Notes under the pieces: model-generated | Seen by the model: only the letters and a program-made list of their open reading frames with translations | Database searches by the model: none | Told to the model about the DNA's origin: nothing | Program-made: the position numbers and the translations under genes | Assembly (NCBI RefSeq): GCF_000016425.1 | Contig: NC_009380.1 | Coordinates: 992,001 to 1,056,000, forward strand | Reading direction: 5' to 3' | DNA: 64,000 nt | Source: Salinispora tropica CNB-440 | GTDB taxonomy: Bacteria > Actinomycetota > Actinomycetes > Mycobacteriales > Micromonosporaceae | Shown here: positions 9,814 through 18,440 of the stretch, piece after piece | Layout of the letters: the number at the start of each line of letters is the position of its first letter | Position numbering within the stretch: the first letter of the stretch is position 1

Positions 9814-10758
9814 GTGACGACGCGTGCGGCCGCCATCGACTGCGGGACCAACTCGATTCGCCTGTTGGTCGCCGATCTGCCGGATCCGGGTGCCGGAACG
9901 GGCGCGCCGTTGGTCGAGCTGAGCCGCCGACTGGAGACTGTTCGGCTGGGCCAGGGCGTCGACCGCACCGGTCGGTTGGCCCCGGAGGCGATCGAGCGGA
10001 CCCGGGTGGCGCTGGCGGAGTACGCCGCTGAGATCGAGAAGTTGGGCGCCGACCGAGTCCGGATGTGTGCCACGTCGGCCTCCCGGGATGCGGAGAACGC
10101 CGCCGACTTCCGCGACATGGTGGAGCGGACGCTGGGGGTCGCCCCGGAGGTGGTGACCGGGGATGAGGAGGCGCGACTGTCGTTCACCGGGGCAGTTCGT
10201 GGCCTGCCCGGCTCGATCCGGGAGCCGTACCTGGTGGTCGACATCGGCGGCGGTTCGACGGAGTTCGTCGTGGGCACCAGCACCGGTGGTGTGGAGGCGG
10301 CGATCTCAGTCGATGTCGGTTGTGTCCGGATGACCGAGCGGCATCTGCAGGGTGACCCACCGGAGCCCGCCGAGATCAGGGCTGCCGAGGCGGACATCGT
10401 GGCTGCCGTGGACCGGGCGCTCGCCGCGGTGCCTGGTCGGGAGGCCGCCTCGCTGGTCGGGCTCGCTGGCTCCGTCACCACGGTGGTCGCCATCGCCGAA
10501 GGGCTCACCGGATACGACCCGCAGCGTATCCAGCACGCCCGGGTGTCGTACCCGGCGGTGGCGGAGGTGACGGCTGACCTGCTGGTGGCGACCCGTACGC
10601 AGCGGCTGGCGATCCCGGTGATGCACCCGGGCCGGGCCGACGTGATCGGGGCGGGTGCCCTGGTGCTCCGGGTGATTATGGAGCGTGCGGGCAAGGATGC
10701 CGTGGTCGCCTCCGAACACGACATTCTGGACGGCATCTGCTACAGCCTGCAGCAGTAG
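9814..10758 (+). CDS. ppx: Ppx/GppA family exopolyphosphatase
   Basis: 314 aa. An ASKHA-fold phosphatase that hydrolyses inorganic polyphosphate (or pppGpp). N-terminal AIDCGTNSIRLL is the phosphate-1 motif, VVDIGGGSTEFV (about residues 140-151) is phosphate-2, and SVDVGCVRMTERHL and GLAGSVTTVVAI follow. Only the catalytic domains are present, without the C-terminal HD region of the long E. coli enzyme, which is usual for the short actinobacterial form. The product is cytoplasmic. Confidence 0.93.
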   Translation: MTTRAAAIDCGTNSIRLLVADLPDPGAGTGAPLVELSRRLETVRLGQGVDRTGRLAPEAIERTRVALAEYAAEIEKLGADRVRMCATSASRDAENAADFRDMVERTLGVAPEVVTGDEEARLSFTGAVRGLPGSIREPYLVVDIGGGSTEFVVGTSTGGVEAAISVDVGCVRMTERHLQGDPPEPAEIRAAEADIVAAVDRALAAVPGREAASLVGLAGSVTTVVAIAEGLTGYDPQRIQHARVSYPAVAEVTADLLVATRTQRLAIPVMHPGRADVIGAGALVLRVIMERAGKDAVVASEHDILDGICYSLQQ

Positions 10759-10817
10759 ATCGGGCATCTATCCTGCTGGCTGGCGCTGCCGGCTGGAGGT
10801 TCGGCAGCGTGGATCGG

Positions 10818-10847
10818 TTGACGCTACTGTGCATTGCACAGTACTGT
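10818..10847 (+). promoter_or_regulatory. padR promoter with an embedded 19-bp operator
   Basis: TTGACG (10818-10823) and TACTGT (10842-10847) form a -35/-10 pair spaced 18 bp. The spacer and first -10 bases hold the perfect 9-1-9 inverted repeat TACTGTGCATTGCACAGTA (10825-10843). ATG 10855 begins 7 nt after the -10, so the transcript should be leaderless. The site is placed to block RNA polymerase, which suggests PadR autorepression. Confidence 0.75.
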
Positions 10848-10854
10848 CTTTCGT

Positions 10855-11187
10855 ATGGACACCACACAGCTCTTGAAGGGCGTGCTGGACCTGGCTGTTC
10901 TCGCGGTGCTTCGGGAAGAGGACGGCTACGGCTACGACATTCTGCGTCGGTTGCGCGACGCTGGCCTGACGGAGGTGGGTGACGCCTCGGTCTACGGCAC
11001 GTTGCGCCGTCTCTTCGCGGCGGGCTTGCTCACCACGTACGTGGTGCCCAGCGAGTCCGGGCCGCACCGCAAGTACTACTCGCTGAACGACACCGGGCGC
11101 GAGCAGTTCGCCCGCTCCGGCAAGCTTTGGCGCACGTTCGCCACCACCATGGACACGCTGCTCGACGATCGGGGGAGGGCGGCATGA
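10855..11187 (+). CDS. PadR family transcriptional regulator
   Basis: 110 aa. Winged-helix DNA-binding regulator: LLKGVLDLAVLAVLREEDGYGYDI is the PadR N-terminus, SVYGTLRRLFAAGLL the recognition helix region, and RKYYSLNDTGRE the wing. It has only a short C-terminal dimerisation helix, as in PadR-s1. ATG 10855 is chosen because the promoter and operator end just before it; GTG 10834 lies inside the operator. It overlaps the next gene by ATGA, so the two are coupled. PadR/HAAS pairs are a recurring regulator-membrane protein unit. Confidence 0.92.
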   Translation: MDTTQLLKGVLDLAVLAVLREEDGYGYDILRRLRDAGLTEVGDASVYGTLRRLFAAGLLTTYVVPSESGPHRKYYSLNDTGREQFARSGKLWRTFATTMDTLLDDRGRAA

Positions 11188-12230
11188 CCGTCACTGAGCA
11201 GGAGATACACGACTACGTCGCCCGGGTTCGGGGCGCCCTCGCCGACCTGCCACCGTCGGTACGAGACGAATTGACCGAGGACCTGTCGGAGCATCTCGCC
11301 GTGGTGGCCGCCGAGTCCGGCGGGTCGCTGGTCGAGCGGCTCGGTGCGCCGGAGGCGTACGCCGTCGAACTGCGCGTCGCGGCCGGTGTCGATGCCGGCC
11401 GTGGGGCGGCGGCGCATCGACTGACCGCGTACATCAGCCGGGCCCGCGCCCGCCTGAGCACGCTCGACCGGCAACTCGGCGCACCCCTCGGGTATCCGAC
11501 GGTGCGGGCCTTCCTGCACCTGCTCGCCCCGGGCTGGTGGATTCTGCGCGGCTACCTTGCGGCGATGCTGCTGACCGTGATCAGCACCGGTAGCGACATC
11601 GGGGTGCTGCCCCGGTTCGCCGGTAGTCTGCAGCTCGGCCTGATGACCCTGGCGGCCCTGGTCGTCGCCTCGGTCATGCTCGGCCGCCGGCAGGCTCGGC
11701 TGTGGAACTGGCCACGAGGCCTGCTGGTCCTCGGCAACCTGGTGCTCGTCGGGTTCGGGCTGATGGGGTTGATCAACCTGGAAATCGGGCGCGGTGACGG
11801 CGACTTCTACGCCCCGATCTCAGTCGACAGTGAGTACGCCCACATCAGCGACGTCTTCGTGTACGACAGCGAGGGGCGGCTGGTGGAGTACGCGCGGCTG
11901 TTCGACCAGAACGGCGATCCGATCCGGCTCGGCTACCCAGAGTGCCCTGACCTGCAAAATCTGAATGGCAACGCCAATCCACTGCTGCGCGGCTACCCGT
12001 ACTGCCCGGATGCGGCGCCGTTCGGTCCGCGGCCTACCTCCGACGCCTCCCCGCCGACCCTGCCCGCTCCACCCGGCACGGTCCAACAGGAGTCCGCTGC
12101 CCCACCGACCACGCCGGAGAACTCACCGACCACGCCGGAGAACTCACCGGCCACGCCGGAGAACCACCCGACCACGGCGGAGCCCGCGCTGTCGTCCGCG
12201 CCCACGCCGAGTGTCGCGCCTACCGGATGA
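11184..12230 (+). CDS. HAAS-domain (DUF1700-like) membrane protein
   Basis: 348 aa. The N-terminal 70 residues (EQEIHDYVARVRGALADLPP ... ELTEDLSEHL) resemble the HAAS/DUF1700 helical domain usually encoded after a PadR regulator. About four hydrophobic segments follow (roughly residues 110-210), then an extracytoplasmic part with Cys pairs, and a low-complexity Pro/Thr/Glu tail with the heptad PTTPENS repeated about three times. It overlaps padR by 4 bp and is probably controlled by the same operator. Function unknown. Confidence 0.8.
   Translation: MTVTEQEIHDYVARVRGALADLPPSVRDELTEDLSEHLAVVAAESGGSLVERLGAPEAYAVELRVAAGVDAGRGAAAHRLTAYISRARARLSTLDRQLGAPLGYPTVRAFLHLLAPGWWILRGYLAAMLLTVISTGSDIGVLPRFAGSLQLGLMTLAALVVASVMLGRRQARLWNWPRGLLVLGNLVLVGFGLMGLINLEIGRGDGDFYAPISVDSEYAHISDVFVYDSEGRLVEYARLFDQNGDPIRLGYPECPDLQNLNGNANPLLRGYPYCPDAAPFGPRPTSDASPPTLPAPPGTVQQESAAPPTTPENSPTTPENSPATPENHPTTAEPALSSAPTPSVAPTG
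12103..12183 (+). repeat. 21-bp tandem repeat encoding a Pro/Thr-rich tail
   Basis: Three 21-bp units (12103-12123, 12124-12144, 12145-12165) and a partial fourth encode the TTPENSP heptads at the C-terminus of the HAAS protein. The first two units are identical and the third differs at two bases. Such a tract can change in copy number by slippage. Confidence 0.8.
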
Positions 12231-12373
12231 GCGTTCCGGACGCGTCGGTCCCGAAGGTGGCTACCACCGCTCGCCGCGATGAAATGGCCGAAGGGACGAG
12301 TTCGGGCGGCCGCGAGAGCGCTGTTGATCGACTACGGTGTCGTCCGCCCCTTTAACCCCTGGAAGGAATACTC

Positions 12374-12871
12374 GTGCCGGAGCAGGTCGTACCACCCGCC
12401 CACCCCGATCTCCCCCAGCCGGCTGGCGCCCAGCCGCCGGCGGACGCAACCCCGGCCGGTGCCCCGGCCCCGGCTCCGGAGCCAGTTCGGAAGTCCGGTC
12501 GAAAGAAGGTGCTCGGCATTGTTGGTGCAATCGTCGCGTTCCTGGTGATCGCTGGCCTCAAGTTCGGTATCGGCACGGTGCTCAGTGGGACGGATGAGAC
12601 CGCGGAAGCCAAGGCCGGTGACTGCATCGCCGAACTACCCACGACGATCGGCGACGAACTGGAGGAGGTCGACGGTGGCAAGGTCGTCGACTGCGCCTCC
12701 GCCGAGGCGACCTACAAGGTGGTCGGTCGAGCAGACGATCAGACCGAGGAGCAGGCCGCGTCCGGCGAGGCGTGTGACCAGTTCTTCCAGGAGAACGAGG
12801 AGTACTACGTCTTCAGCAACGTCATGCCGGGCAAGACGGGCTATCTGCTCTGCCTGACCACCAACTCCTGA
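12374..12871 (+). CDS. LppU/SCO3897-like membrane-anchored protein
   Basis: 165 aa. A Pro/Ala-rich cytoplasmic N-terminus (about 40 residues) is followed by a basic RKSGRKK stretch and one membrane segment (VLGIVGAIVAFLVIAGLKFG). The extracytoplasmic part has KAGDCIAEL, VVDCASAEATYKVVGRAD, EACDQFF and LLCLTT, that is four spaced Cys residues likely paired in disulfides, the arrangement of the LppU/SCO3897 family. GTG 12374 has RBS GGAAGGA. Function unknown. A 14-bp hairpin terminator follows. Confidence 0.75.
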   Translation: MPEQVVPPAHPDLPQPAGAQPPADATPAGAPAPAPEPVRKSGRKKVLGIVGAIVAFLVIAGLKFGIGTVLSGTDETAEAKAGDCIAELPTTIGDELEEVDGGKVVDCASAEATYKVVGRADDQTEEQAASGEACDQFFQENEEYYVFSNVMPGKTGYLLCLTTNS

Positions 12872-12889
12872 GCGGTGTACGGGAGTAGG

Positions 12890-12921
12890 CGACGGCGGCG
12901 CGGTTGACCGCGCCGCCGTCG
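12890..12921 (+). terminator. Hairpin terminator after the LppU-like gene
   Basis: Perfect 14-bp stem (12890-12903 and 12908-12921) with loop TTGA, 18 nt downstream of the stop codon. Confidence 0.75.
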
Positions 12922-13066
12922 TCGTACCGGGGTCATCGACTGGTGTACGGGAGGTGAACGCCACTTCTCCGGCGTCTTCCCGGGGCCCGCGTGGCGTGGC
13001 AGGCTACCGGCACGTAGGACCACTGGGCGACCAGCCAACGATGACTGACCGCTAGGAGGACGGCCG

Positions 13067-13753
13067 ATGGGCGAGATGGTGACGTACCGGTGCAACGGTG
13101 GTACGGGCGAGGGGTATCTCGTGGTACCACCCGGCGGTACGGCCAGCCCGGCCGTCATTGTGATCCAGGACTGGTGGGGTCTGGCATCACACGTCCGGGC
13201 GGTCGTCGACCGTTTCGCCGAGGCCGGCTTCGTCGCCCTCGCCCCGGATCTTCGGCACGGCGGGCCGGCCAACAAGCCGGACGAACCCCGGCAACTGCTC
13301 AACAGCGGGCAGTTGGACGCCGCCGCGGCGGATGTCGCCGCCGCGGCCGACTATCTCGCGGGACGGCCGGAGGTCGCCGGCAAGATTGGTTGCGTGGGCT
13401 TCCGCGCCGGGGCCAGCCTGGCGCTCTGGTCCATTGCCCGGACCGAGCGGATCGTGGCGACCTCGGCCTTCTACCCCCTGTTGCCCGGGGACGGGATGCG
13501 CCCGGAGCGGACGGACTACGCGGGTAAGGCCGCCGTCATCCACTGCTGTGAGGCCGACGGCACCTCGGTCGACCCGGGGGTGCAGCTCGTCCGTCGAGCC
13601 ATCGAGACCGGTGGCGGCACCTGCCAGACCTACGACTACCCGGGCACCGCGCACGCCTTCTTCAACGAGGACCGGCCGGAGAACTTTGACCACCGGGCGG
13701 CTGCCCGGGCGTGGGCCCGCACCCTCGAACTCTTCCGGGCGAAGCTTGGCTGA
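13067..13753 (+). CDS. Dienelactone-hydrolase-like protein with Arg at the nucleophile position
   Basis: 228 aa alpha/beta-hydrolase fold of the DLH family. IVIQDWWGL is the strand and oxyanion loop, FVALAPDL the next strand, [13 protein letters not shown] the nucleophile elbow, and GTAHAFFN carries the His. In DLH the elbow reads GFCxGG with Cys as nucleophile; here the codon is CGC (Arg), one base from TGC (Cys). Asp in [11 protein letters not shown] fits the triad acid. So either the enzyme is not a classical hydrolase or its chemistry has changed. RBS AGGAGG precedes ATG 13067. It is followed by a strong hairpin. Confidence 0.85.
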   Translation: MGEMVTYRCNGGTGEGYLVVPPGGTASPAVIVIQDWWGLASHVRAVVDRFAEAGFVALAPDLRHGGPANKPDEPRQLLNSGQLDAAAADVAAAADYLAGRPEVAGKIGCVGFRAGASLALWSIARTERIVATSAFYPLLPGDGMRPERTDYAGKAAVIHCCEADGTSVDPGVQLVRRAIETGGGTCQTYDYPGTAHAFFNEDRPENFDHRAAARAWARTLELFRAKLG

Positions 13754-13761
13754 CGACGGAA

Positions 13762-13798
13762 CGCCCAATCCCGGCGGCACGCCCGCCGGGATTGGGCG
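13762..13798 (+). terminator. 16-bp hairpin between the DLH-like gene and the UDG gene
   Basis: Perfect stem of arms 13762-13777 and 13783-13798 with loop CACGC. It begins 9 nt after the DLH-like stop codon. It looks like an intrinsic terminator without a T tract, but its 3' arm contains the only SD-like G-runs before GTG 13800, so it could also control translation of the downstream gene. Confidence 0.65.
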
Positions 13799-13799
13799 C

Positions 13800-14561
13800 G
13801 TGCAGCCGGTACGACCGGCCGCAGCCGGGTCACGTACCACCGGGCAGGTCACCGGGGAGGCGGCGGGGGCGGCCAGCCTCGCCGCACTCGATGCGGCGAT
13901 CAGCGACTGCTTCGCCTGCCCCCGCCTTGTCGAGTGGCGGGAGGAGGTGGCCCGCACGCGACGCGCGGCCTTCCGGGAGCAGGAGTACTGGGGGCGCCCC
14001 GTGCCCGGCTTCGGCGACCCGACGGCCCGCATCGCCCTCCTCGGCCTCGCACCAGCCGCGCACGGTGGCAACCGGACCGGCCGGGTCTTCACCGGCGATC
14101 GTTCTGGCGATGTTCTCTTCGCCGCCCTGCACCGGGCCGGGCTGGCCAACCAGCCGACCAGCGTCGCCGCCGACGACGGGTTGACCCTGCGCCACACCCG
14201 GGTCTTCGCGGCGGTTCGCTGCGCGCCGCCAGGCAACAAGCCCACCCCGGGCGAGCGCGACACCTGCCAGCCGTGGCTGCACCGCGAGGTCGCGCTCCTT
14301 CGGCCGAACCTGCGGGTCGTGGTCGCGCTGGGCGCCTTCGCCTGGGCCGCGTGGTGGCCGACTCTGCACGGGGTGTACGGGATGCCCCCGCCCAGCCCGC
14401 GACCCGCCTTCACGCATGGGGCACACTGGTCCGGGAGCGCCGTACCGGATTTGCTGGGCTGCTACCACGTCAGCCAGCAGAACACCTTTACCGGGCGGCT
14501 GACACCAACGATGCTGGACGACGTGTTCGCCCGGGCGAAGCGACTGGCCGGGGTGGAGTAA
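13800..14561 (+). CDS. udgB: Type 5 uracil-DNA glycosylase (UdgB family, 4Fe-4S)
   Basis: About 253 aa. It removes uracil and other deaminated bases from DNA. Motif A is [19 protein letters not shown] (about residues 80-98) and motif 3 is [13 protein letters not shown] near the end, both characteristic of thermophile/actinobacterial UDGb. Cluster ligands are CFACPRL (two Cys), and the Cys before and after [13 protein letters not shown]. The start is uncertain: GTG 13800 directly follows the hairpin; TTG 13746 would overlap the DLH-like stop and place the hairpin inside the gene. Confidence 0.85.
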   Translation: MQPVRPAAAGSRTTGQVTGEAAGAASLAALDAAISDCFACPRLVEWREEVARTRRAAFREQEYWGRPVPGFGDPTARIALLGLAPAAHGGNRTGRVFTGDRSGDVLFAALHRAGLANQPTSVAADDGLTLRHTRVFAAVRCAPPGNKPTPGERDTCQPWLHREVALLRPNLRVVVALGAFAWAAWWPTLHGVYGMPPPSPRPAFTHGAHWSGSAVPDLLGCYHVSQQNTFTGRLTPTMLDDVFARAKRLAGVE

Positions 14562-14579
14562 GGGCTGCGGGGCAATGGG

Positions 14580-15362
14580 ATGACGGACCGGACGCGCCGA
14601 TCCGCGCCCTCGGCCCCGGGCGGCAGTGGTCTGCTGCGCCGCTGGTGGCCGGTGGCAGCGGTGCTGCTCCTGCTGGCCGCCGCCACCGCCGCGGCCGCGC
14701 ACTCGTCGCTCGGAGCGAGCCGTATTCCGCCCGCGGCCGAGCAGCTGCCCCTCGTCCCGGAGTACCCGACGGCCGAGCCGGTCGCGTCGATCCCGGTGGA
14801 GCCACGCGACGCAGGCGAGCTGAACAGCCAGCAGCGCCCCGACTGGCTGCGAACCGCGGTCTTCGCGCTGCTCGGGCTGGCTGGGTTGGCCGTCACCGGC
14901 TTCCTTGCCTGGACGCTCCTGCACAGTGTGCTGCGCCGAAGCACTCGGCGCGGGCCCGTGGGCCGGGTCCCGCGCACCGCCGAAGGTACGGCCCGGGAGG
15001 TCGTCGCCGCGCTCGACGCCGGCCTGGTCGACCTCGACGACACCGGCACCGATCCGCGTACGGTTGTCATCGCCTGTTGGGTTCGCCTGGAGGAGGCCGC
15101 CGCCGGTGCCGGGGTGCGTCAGCTGACCGGCGACACCCCCACCGAGCTGGTGGTGCGCCTCCTACGAGGCGACCCGGTCGCCGGGGTACCCGCGATCGCC
15201 AGCGCCGACGTGCTGGCCGACTTCGCGCATGTCTACCGGGAGGCGCGCTACGCTACCCGGCCGGTGGACGAGCGAACCCGGGACCAGGCCCGGGCCGCGT
15301 TGCGCCGGCTCCGCGGGGAGCTGACCGCTCTGGCCGGCGTGAGTGGGGAGGAGCCGGCGTGA
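14580..15362 (+). CDS. DUF4129 membrane protein
   Basis: 260 aa. Two membrane segments (about residues 21-41 and 93-115) flank an extracytoplasmic Pro-rich stretch; the cytoplasmic C-terminal half matches DUF4129 (EGTAREVVAALDAGL ... DTPTELVVRLL ... FAHVYREARYATRPV). DUF4129 proteins are usually encoded with MoxR ATPases, DUF58 proteins and transglutaminase-like proteins. This is the first gene of a tightly packed five-gene set (14580-19001). Confidence 0.85.
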   Translation: MTDRTRRSAPSAPGGSGLLRRWWPVAAVLLLLAAATAAAAHSSLGASRIPPAAEQLPLVPEYPTAEPVASIPVEPRDAGELNSQQRPDWLRTAVFALLGLAGLAVTGFLAWTLLHSVLRRSTRRGPVGRVPRTAEGTAREVVAALDAGLVDLDDTGTDPRTVVIACWVRLEEAAAGAGVRQLTGDTPTELVVRLLRGDPVAGVPAIASADVLADFAHVYREARYATRPVDERTRDQARAALRRLRGELTALAGVSGEEPA

Positions 15363-15402
15363 CCGACCGACGGCTCCGGAGCGGGACCGAGGAGGTGTCG
15401 CG

Positions 15403-16002
15403 GTGAGCGGCACCAGCATCGATGACCTGCTCAGCGTGGAGGAGGAGCGACACCCGCAGCGGCACCCGCACCGGGGCTCGGCTCGCGGCCGACCGCTGCG
15501 GCTGTTGCTGCGTAACCTGGCTGGTGTCGCGGCCGTGGTCGTCGTTGTGGTCGTCGGTCTACGTGCGGTCGGGCTCCAGGCGTCGTTGCTGGTACTGGTC
15601 GCTGGCGTGCTCGCGCTCTTCGTGGTGCGCCAGGTCGTCCGCGCGCTCCGCCCACCACCTGCGTCGCCGGCCGTCCACCGGGCTCTGCGCGACCCGGCCG
15701 AGTTCCCGGGCAGTCGTGGTGAGCAGCACGACGCGCTCCGCGCGGCGATCAACAGTTGGGAGAAGCCGCTGGGCTGGGCGGCCACCCGGGCCGAGCGGTT
15801 CAACGGGACCATCCTGCCCCGACTCGGCGAGTTGGCCGACGAACGGATCCGGCTGCGGCACGGGGTGACCCGGGAGTCGGATCCCGTCCGTGCACGCGTA
15901 CTGCTCGGTGATCGGCTGTCGACCTTCCTGGAGAATCCGCCTCGCCGCCCGCCGTCGCCGCGCGAGCTCGCGGCGATCGTCGCCGAACTGGAGAAACTGT
16001 GA
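15403..16002 (+). CDS. Membrane protein of the moxR operon
   Basis: 199 aa from GTG 15403, preceded by GGAGG at 15391-15395. Two adjacent hydrophobic segments (about residues 36-80) form a hairpin in the membrane; the remaining cytoplasmic part is helical and charged, with no known catalytic motif. It lies between DUF4129 and moxR genes and overlaps moxR by a few bases. I do not recognise the family; its conserved position suggests a structural partner of the MoxR/DUF58 system. Confidence 0.7.
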   Translation: MSGTSIDDLLSVEEERHPQRHPHRGSARGRPLRLLLRNLAGVAAVVVVVVVGLRAVGLQASLLVLVAGVLALFVVRQVVRALRPPPASPAVHRALRDPAEFPGSRGEQHDALRAAINSWEKPLGWAATRAERFNGTILPRLGELADERIRLRHGVTRESDPVRARVLLGDRLSTFLENPPRRPPSPRELAAIVAELEKL

Positions 16003-17009
16003 TGAACGACGTGGACCGGACGTTACCCGCCACGAAGGTCGGCCATCTTGCCCACACGGTGCTGGACGCAGTGGGTGAGGTCGTGGTCGGTAAGCGGGAT
16101 GCGCTGGAGCTGGTCCTCGCCGGGATTCTGGCCGGCGGGCACGTGCTGCTCGAAGACCTGCCCGGGCTGGGGAAGACGCTGACCGCCCGGTCCTTCGCCC
16201 AGGCCCTCGGACTGGACTTCCGGCGCCTTCAGTTCACTCCGGACCTGCTGCCCGCCGATGTCACCGGCTCATTCCTCTACGACCAGCGCAGCGGCGACTT
16301 CGCGTTCCGCGCCGGGCCGGTCTTCACCAACCTGCTCCTCGCCGACGAGATCAATCGCACTCCGCCGAAGACCCAGTCGGCGCTACTGGAGGCGATGCAG
16401 GAGAAACAGGTCTCGGTGGAAGGCGTCACCTACCGGCTCGACGAACCGTTCCATGTGCTCGCGACCGCCAACCCGGTCGAGTACGAGGGCACGTACCCGT
16501 TGCCGGAGGCCCAGCTGGACCGCTTTCTGCTGCGGGTCTCCTTCGGATATCCCGACCCCGGCGAGGAGTGGGAGGTGCTGCGCCGCCGTATCTCCCGCCG
16601 TCGCGAGGAGGCGGAGATCAAGCCGGTTGTGAACGCCGCGACCCTGCGCGCGATGCAGGCCGCGCTGGAGGACGTGGTGGTGGAGGACTCGATCGGCCGA
16701 TACCTGGTCGCGCTTGCCGCGGCTACCCGGGAGCACCCCTCGGTGTTGGTCGGTGCTTCCCCGCGCGGCTCGCTGGCGCTGCTGCTGCTGGCCCGGGTCC
16801 GAGCCGTGATGGCCGGGCGGGACTACGTGGTGCCGGAGGATGTCAAGGAGGTGGCGGTACCGGCGCTGGCGCACCGGATCACGCTTCGTCCGGAGCTGTG
16901 GCTGCGTCGGGTCGCTCCGGCAGTCATCGTTGACGAGGTGCTGGCGGCCACCCCGGCTCCGGCCAGCGGCGCGTTGCCCAGCTACGCCTCCGGCCTGCCC
17001 GTCCGCTGA
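16002..17009 (+). CDS. moxR: MoxR family AAA ATPase
   Basis: 335 aa from ATG 16002, which overlaps the upstream TGA (TGATG). AAA+ chaperone-like ATPase. Walker A is EDLPGLGKT (about residues 52-60), Walker B LLADEINR (about residues 113-120), sensor 1 in VLATANPVEYEGTYPLPEAQLDRF, and sensor 2 region GASPRGSLALL. MoxR proteins act with DUF58 and VWA proteins in maturation of cell-envelope or metal enzymes. Codon 8 (16023-16025) is TTA, very close to the start, so translation may depend on the tRNA-Leu(UAA) at 20577. Confidence 0.95.
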   Translation: MNDVDRTLPATKVGHLAHTVLDAVGEVVVGKRDALELVLAGILAGGHVLLEDLPGLGKTLTARSFAQALGLDFRRLQFTPDLLPADVTGSFLYDQRSGDFAFRAGPVFTNLLLADEINRTPPKTQSALLEAMQEKQVSVEGVTYRLDEPFHVLATANPVEYEGTYPLPEAQLDRFLLRVSFGYPDPGEEWEVLRRRISRRREEAEIKPVVNAATLRAMQAALEDVVVEDSIGRYLVALAAATREHPSVLVGASPRGSLALLLLARVRAVMAGRDYVVPEDVKEVAVPALAHRITLRPELWLRRVAPAVIVDEVLAATPAPASGALPSYASGLPVR

Positions 17010-18409
17010 TGACCTCGTCCACCGTGCCGCCGCACCTGGCGCAACCGCCGGAGCAGACCGCTGGCTGGACGCCGACCTGGGCGCTCGGTCGGGCGGTGCT
17101 TCTGACCGGTCTGCTCCTGATCGCCGGCGTGCTGTTCGGGCGGGTTGACCTGGTCGTGTTGGCCGCCCCGTTCGCGATCGGCACCGCGTACGCCCTGCGC
17201 CGCCGGCCCGCCGCGTTGCCGCAGGTCCAGATCGCCGCCGAGGGGAACCAGGTGGAGGGGGGCGAGCTGTCTGGGCAGGTCACCGTCGGCAACCCGGAAT
17301 CGGTCGACTACGACCTCGCGCTGTTGCAGAGCCGCGCGTCGCGCTGGTTGCAGGTCGAGCGGGTGACCATCGCCGGAACGGCGGCGACTCGCGCCGCGTC
17401 GCACGGCGGACAACCGGTCGTCGACCGTCCCTTGGCGACCACCGTGCCGGCTGATGCGCTGGTCGAGGTGGATCTCTATGGCACCGTGCGCCGCTGGGGA
17501 CGGCACCCGCTGGGGCCCGTCGGGGTCCAGGCCTGCGCCGCGCTCGGCTTACTGGTCTCCCGCCCGGTGGTGGCCGAGGCGGTCCCGGTCAGCACCTACC
17601 CGGTGACTGAACCCTTCGATGCGGTAGAGGCGATGCCCCGCGCGGCGGGCCTGGTCGGCGCGCACCACTCGCGCCGCCCCGGCGAAGGTGGTGAGCTGGC
17701 CGGTGTACGGGTCTTCGCGCCCGGTGACCGGCTGCGTCGGGTTGACTGGCGGGTCTCGCTGCGGGCTCGGCAGCTGCACGTCGCGGCCACCCTCTCCGAC
17801 CGGGACGCTGAGGTGGTGCTGCTGCTCGACGTGCTCGCCGAGGCGGGCCGCTCCGGCGGCGTCGGGGGCACGGCCTCGGTGCTGGACACGACGGTCCGAG
17901 CCGCTGCGGCGATCGCGGAGCACTACCTACACCGCGGGGACCGGGTGTCGATGCTGGAGTACGGTCCGGCCGGCCGTCGGCTACGTCCCGCCACGGGCCG
18001 CCGCCACTACCTGACCGTGCTGGAGTGGTTGCTCGACGTGCATCCCCAGCCCTCCCCGCACGAGCCGTACGACTCGGTCTTTGGACCGCAGCTGCTCTCG
18101 TCGGATGCGTTGGTGGTGGTGCTCACGCCGTTGCTGGACGAACGATCCGCGCAGATGTTGGCCCGGCTGGCCTGGTCGGGGCGCTTCGTCGTGGCGGTGG
18201 ACACCCTCCCCGATGATCTGGCCCCGTCGCGGGAGCGGCGTTGGTCGGAGGTGGCGCATCGGCTGTGGCGACTGGATCGGGACACGATGCTGTGCCAGTT
18301 GCGGGAACACGGAGTGCCGGTGGTGCGGTGGGCCGGCGCGGGCAGCCTGGACGAGGTGCTGCGGGACGTGGTCCGGCTCGCGGCTGCTCCGAGAGCAGGG
18401 GCCCGGTGA
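17009..18409 (+). CDS. DUF58 domain protein
   Basis: 466 aa, starting in TGATG overlap with moxR. Two N-terminal membrane segments (about residues 30-68) are followed by an extracytoplasmic-like domain and then the DUF58 signature (ELAGVRVFAPGDRLRRVDWR, about residues 230-249). A vWA-like fold with VVLLLDVLAE and VVVLTPLLDE segments completes it. DUF58 proteins are the usual partners of MoxR. Codon 181 (17549-17551) is TTA. A membrane protein gene follows 31 nt after the stop. Confidence 0.92.
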   Translation: MTSSTVPPHLAQPPEQTAGWTPTWALGRAVLLTGLLLIAGVLFGRVDLVVLAAPFAIGTAYALRRRPAALPQVQIAAEGNQVEGGELSGQVTVGNPESVDYDLALLQSRASRWLQVERVTIAGTAATRAASHGGQPVVDRPLATTVPADALVEVDLYGTVRRWGRHPLGPVGVQACAALGLLVSRPVVAEAVPVSTYPVTEPFDAVEAMPRAAGLVGAHHSRRPGEGGELAGVRVFAPGDRLRRVDWRVSLRARQLHVAATLSDRDAEVVLLLDVLAEAGRSGGVGGTASVLDTTVRAAAAIAEHYLHRGDRVSMLEYGPAGRRLRPATGRRHYLTVLEWLLDVHPQPSPHEPYDSVFGPQLLSSDALVVVLTPLLDERSAQMLARLAWSGRFVVAVDTLPDDLAPSRERRWSEVAHRLWRLDRDTMLCQLREHGVPVVRWAGAGSLDEVLRDVVRLAAAPRAGAR

Positions 18410-18440
18410 GCCGGCGGGCCGGGGTCGAGGGCGGGTGGCG

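Noticed and set aside
10834..10854. GTG 10834 as start of padR
   Set aside because: It lies within the 19-bp operator and upstream of the predicted transcription start; PadR homologues begin close to the DTTQLLKG segment.
12103..12183. Short direct repeats considered as CRISPR
   Set aside because: The 21-bp units are adjacent without spacers and encode an in-frame Pro/Thr heptad; this is a coding tandem repeat. No CRISPR array was seen anywhere in the window.
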